64,000 nt of DNA from Bolinopsis microptera (Eukaryota; Ctenophora; Tentaculata; Lobata; Bolinopsidae): contig NC_087076.1 in assembly GCF_026151205.1 (NCBI RefSeq), positions 8,904,902-8,968,901 of the forward strand, written 5' to 3'. The notes beneath the pieces were generated by a model, which had not been told where the DNA came from, searched no databases, and saw only the letters and a list, made by a program, of their open reading frames with translations. Numbering within the stretch: the first letter of the stretch is position 1; each line of letters starts with the position of its first letter. The position numbers were made by a program, and so were the translations under genes. Shown here one piece after another: positions 38,359 through 50,333 of the stretch.

Positions 38359-38865
38359 AATGTCTTGGATTTTGTAGAAATTTTGACAGTTTAAATACAC
38401 GAACAATCGAATTCATATTAAATCAATATAAATTGTTAGATTAATTGAAAGTGTTTACTCGTTTGAGGTTGATTTAAGTGTAATGAAAATCTGATGTAGC
38501 ATTAGTACTTTATTAATTATAGCAATTTTATTCAGGTGTAAACGCACAATTATTTAATTTTTAGGCTGCTTTCTGAAACATCTACATTTTTGATTACTTA
38601 TTCTTGATTCTATTACCAAACACTGTGTAACATTGCTCAAACAAATAAACCTCCAATTAACAAAATTTACCTTTGACATTTTAACCCAATATCACCTTCG
38701 CTTCACCCATCCAAGAAACCAGATTTTAAAAACTTATCTAGCACCCTCTTTCGTATCCTACATGATTAAAGAGTAAGTTTAATAAAATTTAGATTTTAAA
38801 ACTTTTGAATTGGTATTATTCTTGGCGGTAAAATGAAAATTCTCATAATACGTAATGAACAACCA
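38359..38865. other. Convergent 3' region between transporter and GPCR
   Basis: The two stop codons face each other 507 bp apart. A plus-strand AATAAA lies at 38644-38649, and a minus-strand AATAAA lies at 38514-38509. If both are used the two 3' UTRs overlap by more than 100 bp. Confidence 0.5.
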
Positions 38866-41417
38866 TTAAAACTGCACAGATGTTGGGGCACGAGAAATCA
38901 TATCCACCCCACTCCCAACCTCATCATCAGAGTCCATCCCACTGTGTCCCACCCTGACATGAGGTCCAGTATCAGTGGCTTCATTAACAATAACAGGAGA
39001 AATGTGGTAAGTAGACAAGCTCCTGACACGTCTCAAGAAGAACTGAGAGGTAAGGGTGTATGTGAGGGGGTTTACCACAACTGAGAAGTAGTAGAAGAGG
39101 TAGGTGAAGACGAAGACCTGACTGGAGACCACACCCCGGTAGTAGGAGGACACCACCATGAAGGGCAACCAGCAGGCACAGTAGAAGAAGGTAACAAAGC
39201 AGCCCCGTCTGGTTAACCTCAGAACGCCCGGTACCTGGTACTTGGTGTGGTAGTAGCCCACTATCACGTACATTACAGCACACACCACAGTCGGGGTGTA
39301 GAAGAACAACACTGACTGGGAGGTCATGTACGCGGGGTGGGACGTGCCCGTGAAGTCACAGCGGCGTGATTTGTTGCTGTATTGGATGTAGAAACTGTGG
39401 GGTGTGATGTGACCCTTTATTGTGAAGGAGGTGAGAAAGAGAGCCGGTATTAGCCAGGAGACTAAGCTGAGTTTTATCATGAACCAGTTGGTGCAGCGGT
39501 CAAATCCTCTCACTGAAAATCATAATGTTAGTGAGACAAATCTTAGATAAGGGCTCTTATTCTATCATCAAAGTTACCATCAGATTAGGCGGTAAATTAC
39601 GTGACTGTGATAAAAAAGAACTTGTCGAAATTCAACCAAAGTCGTCAAACAGATTACACAATACACCGTAAACTGTACCATGCTGAAGTTTGGGATAAAA
39701 GTTCTATAACATAAGTCCAGATTTAAAGAGGCCATATTACCCGTGACGACTAAGATGGATAGAGTGATAGGCACGATCACCAACAAATCCACTTTTGAGC
39801 AGAAGGAAACAATGTAAGTAGTAACCACACAGAAACCCCGGTTGTCAAACAGCTTCTGGAGGAACAAGCCTGCACAATAATTGGAAGTGAATTTTCCGAC
39901 TGTGTGATTAATTTATGAGATCAAATAAATTCCAAATTAAAGTAGGAAGGAAGAAAGAAGCTTTTTATTTGAACTTCTTTGCTGGTGCTGATATTATCGA
40001 AAGAACATTCCTAAGCAGCTCATTTAGTCCCACAATCTCAATATTCAGAATTATTTAAATCTTACCTGGTCCCCTAATGAGACAAGCAACAAGAGAGAAG
40101 ACTAAGTTGGAGATAGCGAGGTTGATGTAGACAATCTTCTGAGCGATAATCCGCTGCTTGTACAGACTGTGAAGCAGAAATGCCAATAAGAAGCTGTTCA
40201 GGGTCACGCCCACACAACCTGGACAGGAGTGTTAGAACTGAAGGATAACGCCCACACAACCTGGTCAGGAGTGTTATAACTGAAGGATAACGCCCACACA
40301 ACCTGGACAGGAGTGTTAGAACTGAAGGATAACGCCCACACAACCTAGACAGGAGTGTTATAACTGAAGGATAACGCCCACACAACCTGGACAGGAGTGT
40401 TAGAACTGAAGGATAAAGCCCACACAACCTGGACAGGAGTGTTAGAACTGAAGGATAACGCCCACACAACCTGGACAGGAGTGTTAGAACTGAAGGATAA
40501 CGCCCACACAACCTGGACAGGAGTGTTAGAACTGAAGGATAACGCCCACACAACCTGGACAGGAGTGTTAGAACTGAAGGATAACACCCACACAACCTGG
40601 AAAGAAGTGTTAGAACTGAAGGATAACGCCCACACAACCTGGACAGGAGTGTTAGAACTGAAGGATAACGCCCACACAACCTAGACAGGAGTGTTAGAAC
40701 TGAAGGATAACGCCCACACAACCTGGACAGGAGTGTTAGAACTGAAGGATAACGCCCACACAACCTAGACAAGAGTGTTAGAACTGAAGAATAACGCCCA
40801 CACAACCTAGACAAGAGTGTTAGAACTGAAGGATAACGCCCACACAACCTAGACAAGAGTGTTAGAACTGAAGGATAACGCCCACACAACCTGGAAAGAA
40901 GTGTTAGAACTGAAGGATAACGCCCACACAACCTAGACAGGAGTGTTAGAACTGAAGGATAACGCCCACACAACCTGGACAGGAGTGTTAGAACTGAAGG
41001 ATAACGCCCACACAACCTGGACAGGAGTGTTAGAACTGAAGGATAACGCCCACACAGCCTGGACAGGAGTGTTAGAACTGAAGGATAACGCCCACACAAC
41101 CTAGACAAGAGTGTTAGAACTGAAGGATAACGCCCACACAACCTGGAAAGAAGTGTTAGAACTGAAGGATAACGCCCACACAACCTAGACAGTAGACAGG
41201 AGTGTTAGAACTGAAGGATCGTTCAAATATTCGTAATATTATTATTTATTAGTAAGAATATTCGTAACATTCAGTGATCTGTCCATTCCAGACCCCCGCC
41301 CTCTTATCGGCTGTATTAGCATACAGCTCTCTCCTTTTACTTACCTATTATAATTAGAGAGTATGCGGTGAAAAGAGCCAAAGAATCTGCCTCAGAAGCT
41401 TCACCACTCTCGACCAT
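38866..41417 (-). CDS. Rhodopsin-like (class A) G-protein-coupled receptor
   Basis: A seven-helix receptor of 333 residues. The exons on the minus strand are 41417-41345, 40218-40066, 39869-39741 and 39512-38866, with all phases matching. Helix 1 is split by intron 1 (AYSLIIIG then CVGVTLNSFLLAFLL, holding the conserved N). Helix 2 has YINLAISNLVFSLVA. The helix 3 cysteine is in NRGFCVVTTY, and the second loop has a cysteine in RRCDF. The DRY position reads FDRC, helix 4 has LVSWLIPA, helix 6 has FYCACWLPF, and helix 7 has VVNPLTYTL (NPxxY). Ligand class is not recognisable. The tyrosine of DRY is replaced by cysteine, which occurs in some class A receptors. Intron 1 is dominated by a minisatellite whose unit contains the exon 2 splice acceptor. 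Confidence 0.92.
40209..41215 (-). repeat. 42-bp minisatellite that amplifies the exon 2 splice acceptor, about 23 units
   Basis: On the coding (minus) strand each unit reads GTTGTGTGGGCGTTATCC, then TTCAGTTCTAACACTCCTG, then TCCAG. That is the start of exon 2, a branch-point-like CTAAC, a pyrimidine stretch and an AG. Variants change CCAG to CTAG or CTGTCC to CTTTCC, and I see none that loses the AG. Only the last copy (40,218) leads into real coding sequence. Long open frames on both strands across this array are period artefacts. Confidence 0.93.
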
Positions 41418-42286
41418 GATCTGTCCTCCTTATTAACCGAGCAGGTATTGACTTATGTGGAGGATTGTAGAAACTAGAAGGAATAGTAATTGAACGCACT
41501 GAAATTTTGAATTTTAAAAATACTGTGGGCTCTATTCCACCTTCTGTTTTTATATACACGCAGTTGCTAAGACCAAATGAAATACGTTTATTCTTAAACA
41601 TTGTATTGTATAAAATTATAACAATCTAACAAACGCAATCTTAAAATACACTCTATTGTTAATCAGAGCGGTACAACAACACGATTTAGTTCATTAAAGA
41701 TTTGGAAAATAAAACTTATTATTTAACTTCAAAACAGTGAAACATCGAACTCGTCGCATGTTTGAACAGCTCAAAGGTTTTCGATCAAAATTTGGTTCGA
41801 GGTTAGATAAAATGCTCAAATATACTTTAAGCCCCCCCTCCTCCCCTCCCCCACCTCCCTTATACTCCCCGCCAGGTATGGAAATTTGACATTTTGCTGG
41901 TTCTGATCTCAATTGGTCGATGTTGAACTGAATGCTAACTACATATATAAATCAAAAACTATCAACAATCTGAGAAGTTACAGTACAAAATCAACGAAAA
42001 CATATTTTAGTTCTTAAACACGGGACACGGGTTAAATCGCAGAATCATCGAAGGGACCTTTTCCAAGATAGTACTTAAACTTAAGAGGCATAAGTTTATG
42101 TCACACTGAGAAAATACTTGCTAAAACCCTCGGAAACATCAAGAACGCAGTGTAAGTACTAGTGTATTTATTACAATGGTAGTTGTGAATTGTGATAATA
42201 AGAAGCTAACAAAACGAGCACATGATTACGTCAAGTCTTCTTAAATTTCAAATGAGTGTTGTATTTCATAAATGTTCATTTAATAG

Positions 42287-42419
42287 AAGATAAGAATGAC
42301 GAAAAGGAAACAGCAAAGAATGCCGTGGGTAACGATTATGGAGCATTTTACTTCCTCCTTTTACTTTATACACTTATGCAATGTATACATGTCAGGGTTA
42401 ACGAATGTAACATTTATAG
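42287..42419 (+). other. Exon-like orphan segment
   Basis: It is bounded by an acceptor (TTTAATAG) and a strong donor (ATAG|GTGAGT) and open in two frames. One frame contains KRKQQRMPWVTIMEHFTSSF, faintly like the PWxxI segment of SLC17-type transporters. No neighbouring exon was found. It is probably chance or a remnant. Confidence 0.2.
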
Positions 42420-42781
42420 GTGAGTTTCTGATAGATGTTTGACGGTTTAGTTATTTAAAAGTATCTAATTATTATCAAAACACTTCCAGTCACCCTATAC
42501 GAACAAATACAATCCACAAACAATATTTTAAAAACGATGAGTTCAATATAAACTTGAATGATGGATGATTATATATTATGAATGTACATGCGTTATACGA
42601 ATCATTATAAAAACATTCCCGGCTATTCAGCAGTCATTTGTTACAATATCTTAATTTTAGTAGGGCTCCTTAGATGAGGCTGAGGAGAAGGTTGTATTTT
42701 TCAGAAGTATCCGGGTTCACCTTAAACAACATTAACTGTTATGTAACTTGGTATACATATGTATTAAACAACATTAACTGA

Positions 42782-45331
42782 TCAAGTCTGTCTGGCTGAG
42801 TCGAACACGATGTCTTCCTCGTCGTCGCTCTCGTAACCAAGAGGTCTCAGCTCGATATTGTCTCCACGAGCGCCCACGATGTGATATCGACTGCGAGGCA
42901 GACGACAGATTAGAACACTTTCGTGAGATTTCAGTTGACAGAAATCATATCTTAAGTCGCAGTTTAGAGGTTTTACTGTGTTTAAAGATATTTATCCGCT
43001 AATCATCCGGTCAAAAACGATGTTGAATTGATAAGGGCAGTAATAACAGTATCCACTATCCAGGAAGCCCACTTACTAAGGGTAGACAACTTTTGAGTAA
43101 GGGTCAGTGACCCTACCGTTATTGAATACTGATCTGATTATACTCATAGTTTCAATTAATATTAATACTAAATACTTATCGGACTAATTATACTACTTTA
43201 GTACTTGGGTTAATTGACAGGAGATGATTATTCTGCATCACTCTCATTGTGATGCACTAAACCTTGTAATATTTAGGATCTAGTATTGTGCTGAGCTAAA
43301 CTGCCACGTTTCAGAGCCTTCTTGAGCAACGAGAGCTAAACAGATAACTGCCACATGGCTCGGTGATCTCATGTTCAGTTCTTCATTTAATCGAATTAAT
43401 CATAATATCTACAAATTTAAGTACGTGCAATGAATTACACCCTCCACAAAATCATCGCGCGCTACGCTACTGAATTTGAGAAGACCCTTCTAATGCTGTG
43501 ATTACCAGGATTTCAGCTATTTTGGGATGGGCGTGGCCCCTGGGAGTGGCCTGAGTGGGTTGGGAGGTCGAAACTTGATTTTTATGATGGTTTGGGATAG
43601 GCAGTACCCATTTTTATACTAAAACATGGGCCACCTACCCCGGAACATAAATCGCATACGGGGGTAAAGATTCTTAGTCTGGATTTGTATGGGATTTGAC
43701 CAGGATTTCAGCTATTTTGGGATGGGCGTGGCCCCTGGGAGTGGCCTGAGTGGTTTGAGAGGTCGGAACTTGGTTTTTATGATGGTCTGGGATAGGCAGT
43801 ACCCATTTTTATCCTAAAACATGGGCCACCTACCCCGGAACATAAATCGCATACGGGGGTAAAGATTCTCAGTCTGGATTTGTATGGGATTTGACCTGGA
43901 TTTCAGCTATTTTGGGATGGGCGTGGCCCCTGGGAGTGGCCTGAGTGGTTTGAGAGGTCGAAACTTGGTTTTTATGATGGTTTGGGATAGGCAGTACCCA
44001 TTTTTATAAGTTTATACTAAAACATGGGCCACCTACCCCGGAACATAAATCGCATACGGGGGTAAAGATTTTCAATCTTGATTTTACCAGGATTTCAGCT
44101 ATTTTGGGATGGGCGTGGCCCCTGGGAGTGGCCTGAGTGGGTTGGGAGGTCGAAACTTGATTTTTATGATGGTTTGGGACAGGTACTAACTATTTAAAAC
44201 CCTCAACCTGTTCCAAATACCCCGGAACACAAATCGCATACAGGGGTGAAATCGCATACAAATCGCATACACAAATCAAGGAAACGTGCTCTCGATTTAA
44301 TTAAAGGCGGATCTAGCACGCGCAAAATTTAAAGCAACAACTTACTTGAGAAACATGTGACTGTTTCCTTTCAGACCCTTCATAATGAAGTAGATAACAA
44401 CTAACGCACTCACTGGAGCTATCTGAAGAGCAGTTAGTTATCAAACATCTTGTTCACAAAAGATTACTGATCATTATAATCTATTGAGCAACACAAAATA
44501 TGTAAGCCAAGTAGGAAATTATTACCCCATCCAACTCCTCCGAACACTTACAATATAAAGCATTAACTTGACAGTGTGGAACCGGGCATCAGTCTCCTCG
44601 GAGATCGTATCTGGGTCCACAACTTGTGGATTGTCATTCAGGTCATCTTTCTTATCTGTTATCCCCTCTTCTCCTTTTTGATCATTTTCATCTTTCTGTT
44701 GCTCATTAGTTTCACTTTCAGGTTCTTTTTCATCTGTTTCACTCTCTTCAGCTTCTACTTCACTTTTTATAGCGACATCATCTGAGCCACTATTTATATC
44801 GTCTACTTTAGTTGGATCAGAACCGGCGTCCTCCCCCACTCCCTCTTTTACTACATCATCCTGTACCTCATCCTCTAGCTCTACTCCCTCAGCTGGTTCA
44901 TCTGGCAGAACTACTACTCCCTTAGCTGGACTATCTGAAGGAACAGCTGGTTTATCTGGCAGAACACTGTCCTCAGTATTTGGTATATCTGGAACTGTCT
45001 CACCATCCACTAGATCAGTCTGAGCAACTTCAACCAGGCAGATACCTGAGGATAAATTTATTATAAAGCTTAAAACAGCTGCTGGTACGACACATTCCCA
45101 ACAGGATAAGTGAATATTATCTGCAATTAAATAAATCTTGTAACGCTATCAGAATAAAGCTCCTGTTTGATGGTTGTTCGTTTAGGACAATAAACTTGAT
45201 TAAACAATAGCCCCATTACATGACCTAGTAAACTGCTACTACAGAAGTTATGCTGAACTGCACTTATAACTCAATACTTTATTGCAATACTTACATGCTA
45301 GGGCAATGTAAAGACAGGTCACTAATCTCAT
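42782..45331 (-). CDS. FAM174-like single-pass membrane protein with long acidic ectodomain
   Basis: A type I membrane protein of 238 residues. The exons on the minus strand are 45331-45295, 45045-44552, 44422-44346 and 42890-42782, all in matching phase. A signal peptide (MRLVTCLYIALACICLVEVA) is split by intron 1. Residues about 25-165 form a Pro/Glu/Asp/Lys-rich ectodomain. The transmembrane helix (LMLYIIAPVSALVVIYFIM) lies across exons 2-3. The short tail reads RYHIVGARGDNIELRPLGYE followed by SDDEEDIVFDSARQT. The helix plus the tail pattern RY...E(L/M)xPL...DDEED..VFD is the hallmark I recall for FAM174 proteins, whose cellular role is linked to Golgi/membrane trafficking but is poorly defined. 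The family call rests on this tail. The acidic ectodomain is low-complexity and longer than I expect. Intron 3 carries a 195-bp tandem repeat. Confidence 0.75.
43504..44250. repeat. 195-bp tandem repeat, nearly four units, in intron 3 of the FAM174-like gene
   Basis: Units starting CCAGGATTTCAGCTATTTTG begin at 43505, 43700, 43895 and 44087. The first three are nearly identical; the fourth is truncated and diverges after about 44,180. There is no ORF. Confidence 0.92.
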
Positions 45332-45354
45332 CTTTGTGGATGTCTACATTCTCA

Positions 45355-45617
45355 CTCCCTCAGCTTTCCGTCGTATTATTATAACTATTATTATCAGTTA
45401 TTATTATAACTATTATTGTAAGTTATTATTATCAGTTATTATTATATCTATTATTATCAGTTATTATTATCAGTTATTATTAACAGTTATTATTATCAGT
45501 TATTATTATCAGTTATTATTATATCTATTATTATCAGCTATTATTATCAGTTATTATTATCAGTTATTATTATAACTATGATTATAACTATTATTATCAG
45601 TTATTATTATAAATATT
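45355..45617. repeat. TTATTATTATCAG-type microsatellite
   Basis: Irregular repeats of (A)GTTATTATTATC lie just upstream of the FAM174-like first exon. A shorter tail occurs near 45,943-45,960. Confidence 0.9.
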
Positions 45618-45935
45618 ACTAGAAAGCCCGTGGTAACAGGGACGAAGCTAGTAGTATTCTTTGAAAGAAAGTTTTAATCGCATCAAAAAAGATCCATCCC
45701 GACCGAAGATACAGCCGATTTAAATATAAAACACTTTAAACACAACGTAATCACCACAAAACTGATCAAAATGACGTTAAAACAATCTTTGCACGTGCAT
45801 GTGTGCATTAAAACACCGTTGCTATGGAACCTTTTGGTTGTTACCTAAATTCCTATTTCTCGTTTAATTTGCACGTGGGCGGTCGTACATACATACATAC
45901 AGACAAAAATAATTCTCTGAATTATAGTAGAGATT
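45618..45935. repeat. Probable short interspersed element, relative of 27.6 kb
   Basis: It begins ACTAGAAAGCCCGTGGTAAC and ends with CATACATACATACAGACAAA. It is compared with the copy at 27,578-27,920 by its ends only. Confidence 0.4.
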
Positions 45936-47041
45936 ATAAAGTTATAACTATTATTATCAGAAACTTTATTAATTCTTTGTCTACGAGATAATTATCTGAA
46001 CTTAGAACCGTTATTCTTCCACTGCACTTAAAGTGAAAAATAGAAGCATCGGATTATTAGAACATTGAAACAGTTTAATTTTGGCAGATAAAGACATATT
46101 CATTATATAATTTCTCTCTCATGTTCAAATTCTATATTATTTTCACTAAACAATATACAGATCACAAATGCGCGCGCGAGCGCTTGCGCGGCTCACTTAT
46201 CCAACACTCATGTTTACATCGTATCAGGCAATGGTTCAGTACAATTATGGAAGGGCACAGCCTGTCAAAAACCCTTTTCGCATGATCCGTCGACACCGCG
46301 TGAAGGTGACTGCATAATAACGGATTTACATGGAATCAAATGTTAATAAGCTTGCAGCTTCCGATGACAATGTGTTCAACTTGGTGTCATGCTTGAATTG
46401 GTTTTGGACCTCTTCATGCTTTTGATTATTTATTATTGTTATTTGGTATTATGAGCTAATATGTACATATACATATGGTATATCTAAAAGTTAAGTGTAT
46501 AGCGAGCATATTTAACAAATTTTAAGCAATACGTAATGTATTGCAATACGTAATGTATTGCAAGCAGCTGTTATTTAAATATCGCATAAAAATCATTTAA
46601 CTCAAACTAAAATTTTACTGGAATATAGGGAAAACTAAGATAAAATTAATGTCAGACCCGTCACCACTCTCAGCAGTAAACCAGGGCTCATAAAAGCTTA
46701 ACAGCGCCTGGGTCCGTTCACCAACTGTGCTAATGTGAGTGGCGGTGTGGTAAGACCCATTTTAACAGCGTGTATATTGTTTAATACAAGCGTGCTAGCT
46801 GCTAGCATACTTGTATCATTGAATTTTAAATCAAATTTATTCGGATATATATTTATTGATTATGTATTGAATTGGTGATAAATAATAAAATTGTCTTTTC
46901 TCAAAATTGTCTTTTCTCAACTGCTACTCACTGCTGCTAACTGCTGAAAAATCTCTATGAAGAGAGAGTTCTTCAGTCAGAGAAAGGGTCCTTTGTCCCA
47001 CTAGTCTTTGCAACATCTGGAGGAATGGACCACTCTGCACT
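45936..47041. other. Intergenic DNA without recognised genes
   Basis: It contains a 17-bp direct repeat (GCAATACGTAATGTATT twice, 46526-46563). Otherwise I see nothing. Confidence 0.5.
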
Positions 47042-47260
47042 GTGTTCATAGATAGTATCTCTGAGATGATAGCTGACCACAATAAAGAAGCTAAGAGCCA
47101 GGTCAAAAATCACATCAGGACACGATTCAGGTTTGATCTGCTACAAAGCACACTCATAGCACTCACAACTCAGGAAAATCAGAAGAAGACAAAAAAGCCA
47201 GCACCTTGGACTGAATGCAGAGGTATCCTTCAATCTCATACTTCAGAAGACGAGCTATGA
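47042..47260 (+). other. Short basic ORF, unassigned, next to a foldback element
   Basis: An open frame of about 70 codons reads KNHIRTRFRFDLLQSTLIAL then Lys-rich residues and a stop at 47258-47260. The composition looks protein-like, but no start context or splice partner is evident. It may be a fragment of a transposon ORF. Function unknown. Confidence 0.3.
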
Positions 47261-47270
47261 GTTCTCTTAA

Positions 47271-48006
47271 GGGGGCCGGGGGGGGGGGGGGGGGGGGGTC
47301 TTCATCAAAATTCTCTCGAAATTGACTTTATAGTTGTTTCTGGTAGAGGGGAGTGATATCTACCAGCTGCTTTTGGTCCCATGGAAAAATATTGTTCCTA
47401 GCCGAAATTATCGCCGGTCTAAGGTCAGCGCTTATGTGTAATTGTATTGCGCGAGCGATTTTCAATCGCAAATTCTGAAAATCGAGTCTAAAAATCTATC
47501 TTCTCCTACATTTTTTGAGCAATCACCCTGAAACTTTCAGGATATGTTCTAGGGACCATTTAGAAGATTTGTTTGAGCCAACATTTTGAGATAGGCCTTT
47601 AAAAATTTTTTATTCAATTTTGAAAATCTTGGACCTCGTTTTTTTACGATTTTTTCAGGTCCAAGATTTTCAAAATTGAATAAAAATTTTTCAAAGGCCT
47701 ATCTCAAAATTTTGGCTCGATCAAATCTTCTAAATGGTCCCTAGAACATATCCTGAAAGTTTCAGGGTGATTGCTCAAAAAATGTAGGAGGAGATAGATT
47801 TTTAGACTCGATTTTCAGAATTTGCGATTGAAAATCGCTCGCGCAATACAATTACACATAAGTGCTGACCTTAGACCGGCGATAATTTCGGCTAGGAACA
47901 ATATTTTTCCATGGGACAAAAGCAGCTGGTAGATATCACTCCCCTCTACCAGAAACAACTATAAAGTCAATTTCGAGAGAATTTTGATGAAGACCCCCCG
48001 GCCCCC
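47271..48006. mobile_element. 736-bp foldback MITE, piggyBac-type (TTAA target duplication)
   Basis: Two near-identical inverted arms of about 350-365 bp (47271-47635 and 47657-48006) flank a loop of about 21 bp. TTAA sits on both sides (47267-47270 and 48007-48010), the hallmark of piggyBac targets. The ends are GGGGGCCGGGG and its complement. The left end has a run of about 21 G where the right end has 6 C, so the G tract expanded after insertion. There is no ORF. Confidence 0.9.
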
Positions 48007-48010
48007 TTAA

Positions 48011-48449
48011 GTTTGTTTATGTAAATTTTATAGATAATTTATTGTAGCTTTTATATTATACGAAATGTTACGGACGAAATGTTACCAGCAACTAGGGGGG
48101 ACTCTCAACCCACCTCTTCAGCGGTAGTTGATACACCTTTCACAAGCAAGAGCCACTTTGGTCTACTTGCTGTGATGTGTCTCAGCTACATGGGTTGGGG
48201 GTAACCCTTTTTTTAAATTTTTTAAATTATAAATATAGTACTGTACCATACTACATCATCTTCAATCGGTGTGTCTATAAACACAAAACCTTGGATCTCC
48301 AAGTAAAATTCAAAAGAGTGAGAAGAAAATTCAATGAATTTAACAAACATTTAATTTAACACAAAGTTGGTAGTTATGTAGCGCTCAATTGTACAGTGGT
48401 GCGTTTGTATAAAATTTAACTGTTTGGAACCTGAGGTTGACCTGGAATA
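48011..48449. other. Spacer between foldback element and LINE
   Basis: No gene recognised. An open frame at 48177-48359 has no motifs. Confidence 0.4.
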
Positions 48450-49257
48450 AATGTGGGACAACTTCAAGACAACTGTCGCACAAGTGTCCATGGTAATCCT
48501 TGGGGAAAGACCTCAAAAAAATAAGGACAGGCACCAATCTCAGAAGACAAAAGAGTTATTGAAGAACCGTAAGGAATTTAAGCGTGTAAAGACCCTAATT
48601 CGAACGCTAACAGGTCAGAGTATTCTAGATTGAATAAGCTCTTTAAAAAAAGTAGCAAGGTGGACGATAACAACTGGGCACTTAGAATGGCCGATGACTT
48701 GGAAGAAGCTGCGAGAAAAGGTCAGCAACGCGAGGCATGGCAGAAGATCAATGTCATATCTGGAAAGAAGAAAAAGCAGTCGTTGTCAACTGCAGTTAGA
48801 GACGTATCTGGCCAGTTGATTGCCGACCCACATGCCCAAAAAGAAAGGTGGAAAGAGCACTTCTCTATGCTCTTGAACCCTCCCCCCCCCCCCCCCCCCC
48901 AAGAGGCCAATATTTCTGAGCTAGACAACATCCCTCCACAACCCAGTTTTGACGACCTTTCCGATTCGGATGAGGCTCCTACAAGAAACGAGATTGTTGA
49001 TGCCGTCAAAAAACTCAACAATCACAAAAGTCTAGGATAGGATGCTATCACCAACGAGCAACTTACATTAAGTATGGACAGGATGGGTTGGTTGATCAAC
49101 TAGTTTTGTTGTTCAAGAAAGTGTGGGAAGATGAAAAGGGTGACACCTCTCATTGCGCTAACAACAGAGGAATTACATTAACATCCACAGCCTCAATCTC
49201 CTGCAGATGATACTCCTGCGGAGACTTAGTAATGGCATGGAAAAATTAAGTATAATA

Positions 49258-50024
49258 CAGGGTGGGCCAAAAGTCAGTACCCATACGTTGACCTTTATAG
49301 ATAAGTCACAGAGTGCCCAATTTAAATACTTCTTTCTGGTATGACTTAGTACCACCACTGGTTCGAGGAATTTGTCAACTCGAAAAATATTCGCGTTCAT
49401 TTTTTTCAAATGGAGGTTCATTTTCACATTTATTTGATAGTTTGGATAGTCGGATCAAGCTAAATATTATTGAATTGTGTTTGGCCATTCGAATTACGTT
49501 TGTCCTGAAAGAATTAGAACTGTAGCTTCTCAGATGACCGAGATATGAAGCATAACGAGTTTATTCATTACGTGTGATCAGGTGATTGGTTTACCTAATC
49601 ACGTAATAAGGTGACCCCGTTAACTACCCCGTTAAACATTATGGGAATTGTTAAGGGTGCCCAATTAAGGTGTCGTGTCACGGTGTCACATAATCACCCA
49701 GTCAATTTTGTTAACGAGATACACAAAATGCTTGATAACTTCGTCATTTCTAATCCGTTTTGCCTCATGTTTTCAGATCATATGCAACATTTGATAATCT
49801 ACCGCCTCTGAAAAAATTAGGCGTTCAGCATGTTCAGAGAAAACAATATAGGTGTTTTAATATTGAATGGGCGTGGTCTAAAATATTCGAATTTTCAAAT
49901 TTTGACGACGGAATCCTCGAACCAGTAAGTACAGTATGCCATCTGCAAAGCAACAGCTCTCAAGTATAAAACACGGCGGAGCTATTAAGGCCAACGTATG
50001 GGTACTGACTTTTGGCCCACCCTG
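49258..50024. mobile_element. 767-bp mariner/Tc1-type MITE inserted in LINE B
   Basis: Inverted ends CAGGGTGGGCCAAAAGTCAG and the reverse complement, about 38 bp long, are flanked by TA on both sides (49256-49257 and 50025-50026), as expected for Tc1/mariner insertion. The interior has no transposase I can recognise. A diverged inverted copy lies at 58,700-59,000 and a lone end at 61,915-61,980. Confidence 0.88.
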
Positions 50025-50333
50025 TATATTGGTGTATATTCATTTTGTTGATTTCAAAGCAGCTTTTGATTCAATTGACAGGCAGTTCATTTGGAGAAGT
50101 ATGCAGCACTACGGCTTACCTGACAAGTACATTAGAATCATGAAGGCATTCTTTATTCACACAGTTAGTGCTGTTAGGGTCAATGGAGAGGTTACAGGTT
50201 GGTTTGATGTCAACTCGGGTACTGGGCAAGGTGATATACAGGGCCCACCAGTCTTCAACTATTGTTTGAATTTTTCGGCATACCTGATGGAACTGAACAA
50301 GGTCATTAGGCTTTACCAAAGGAAGTCATTGTA

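Noticed and set aside
40074-41183. 369-residue open frame made of CGRYPSVLTLLSRL repeats on the minus strand
   Set aside because: It is the 42-bp intronic minisatellite read through. The real exon 2 uses a different frame that encodes receptor helices 1-2.
43505-44250. Possible CRISPR-like regular spacing
   Set aside because: The units are directly adjacent 195-bp repeats without distinct spacers, in an animal intron.
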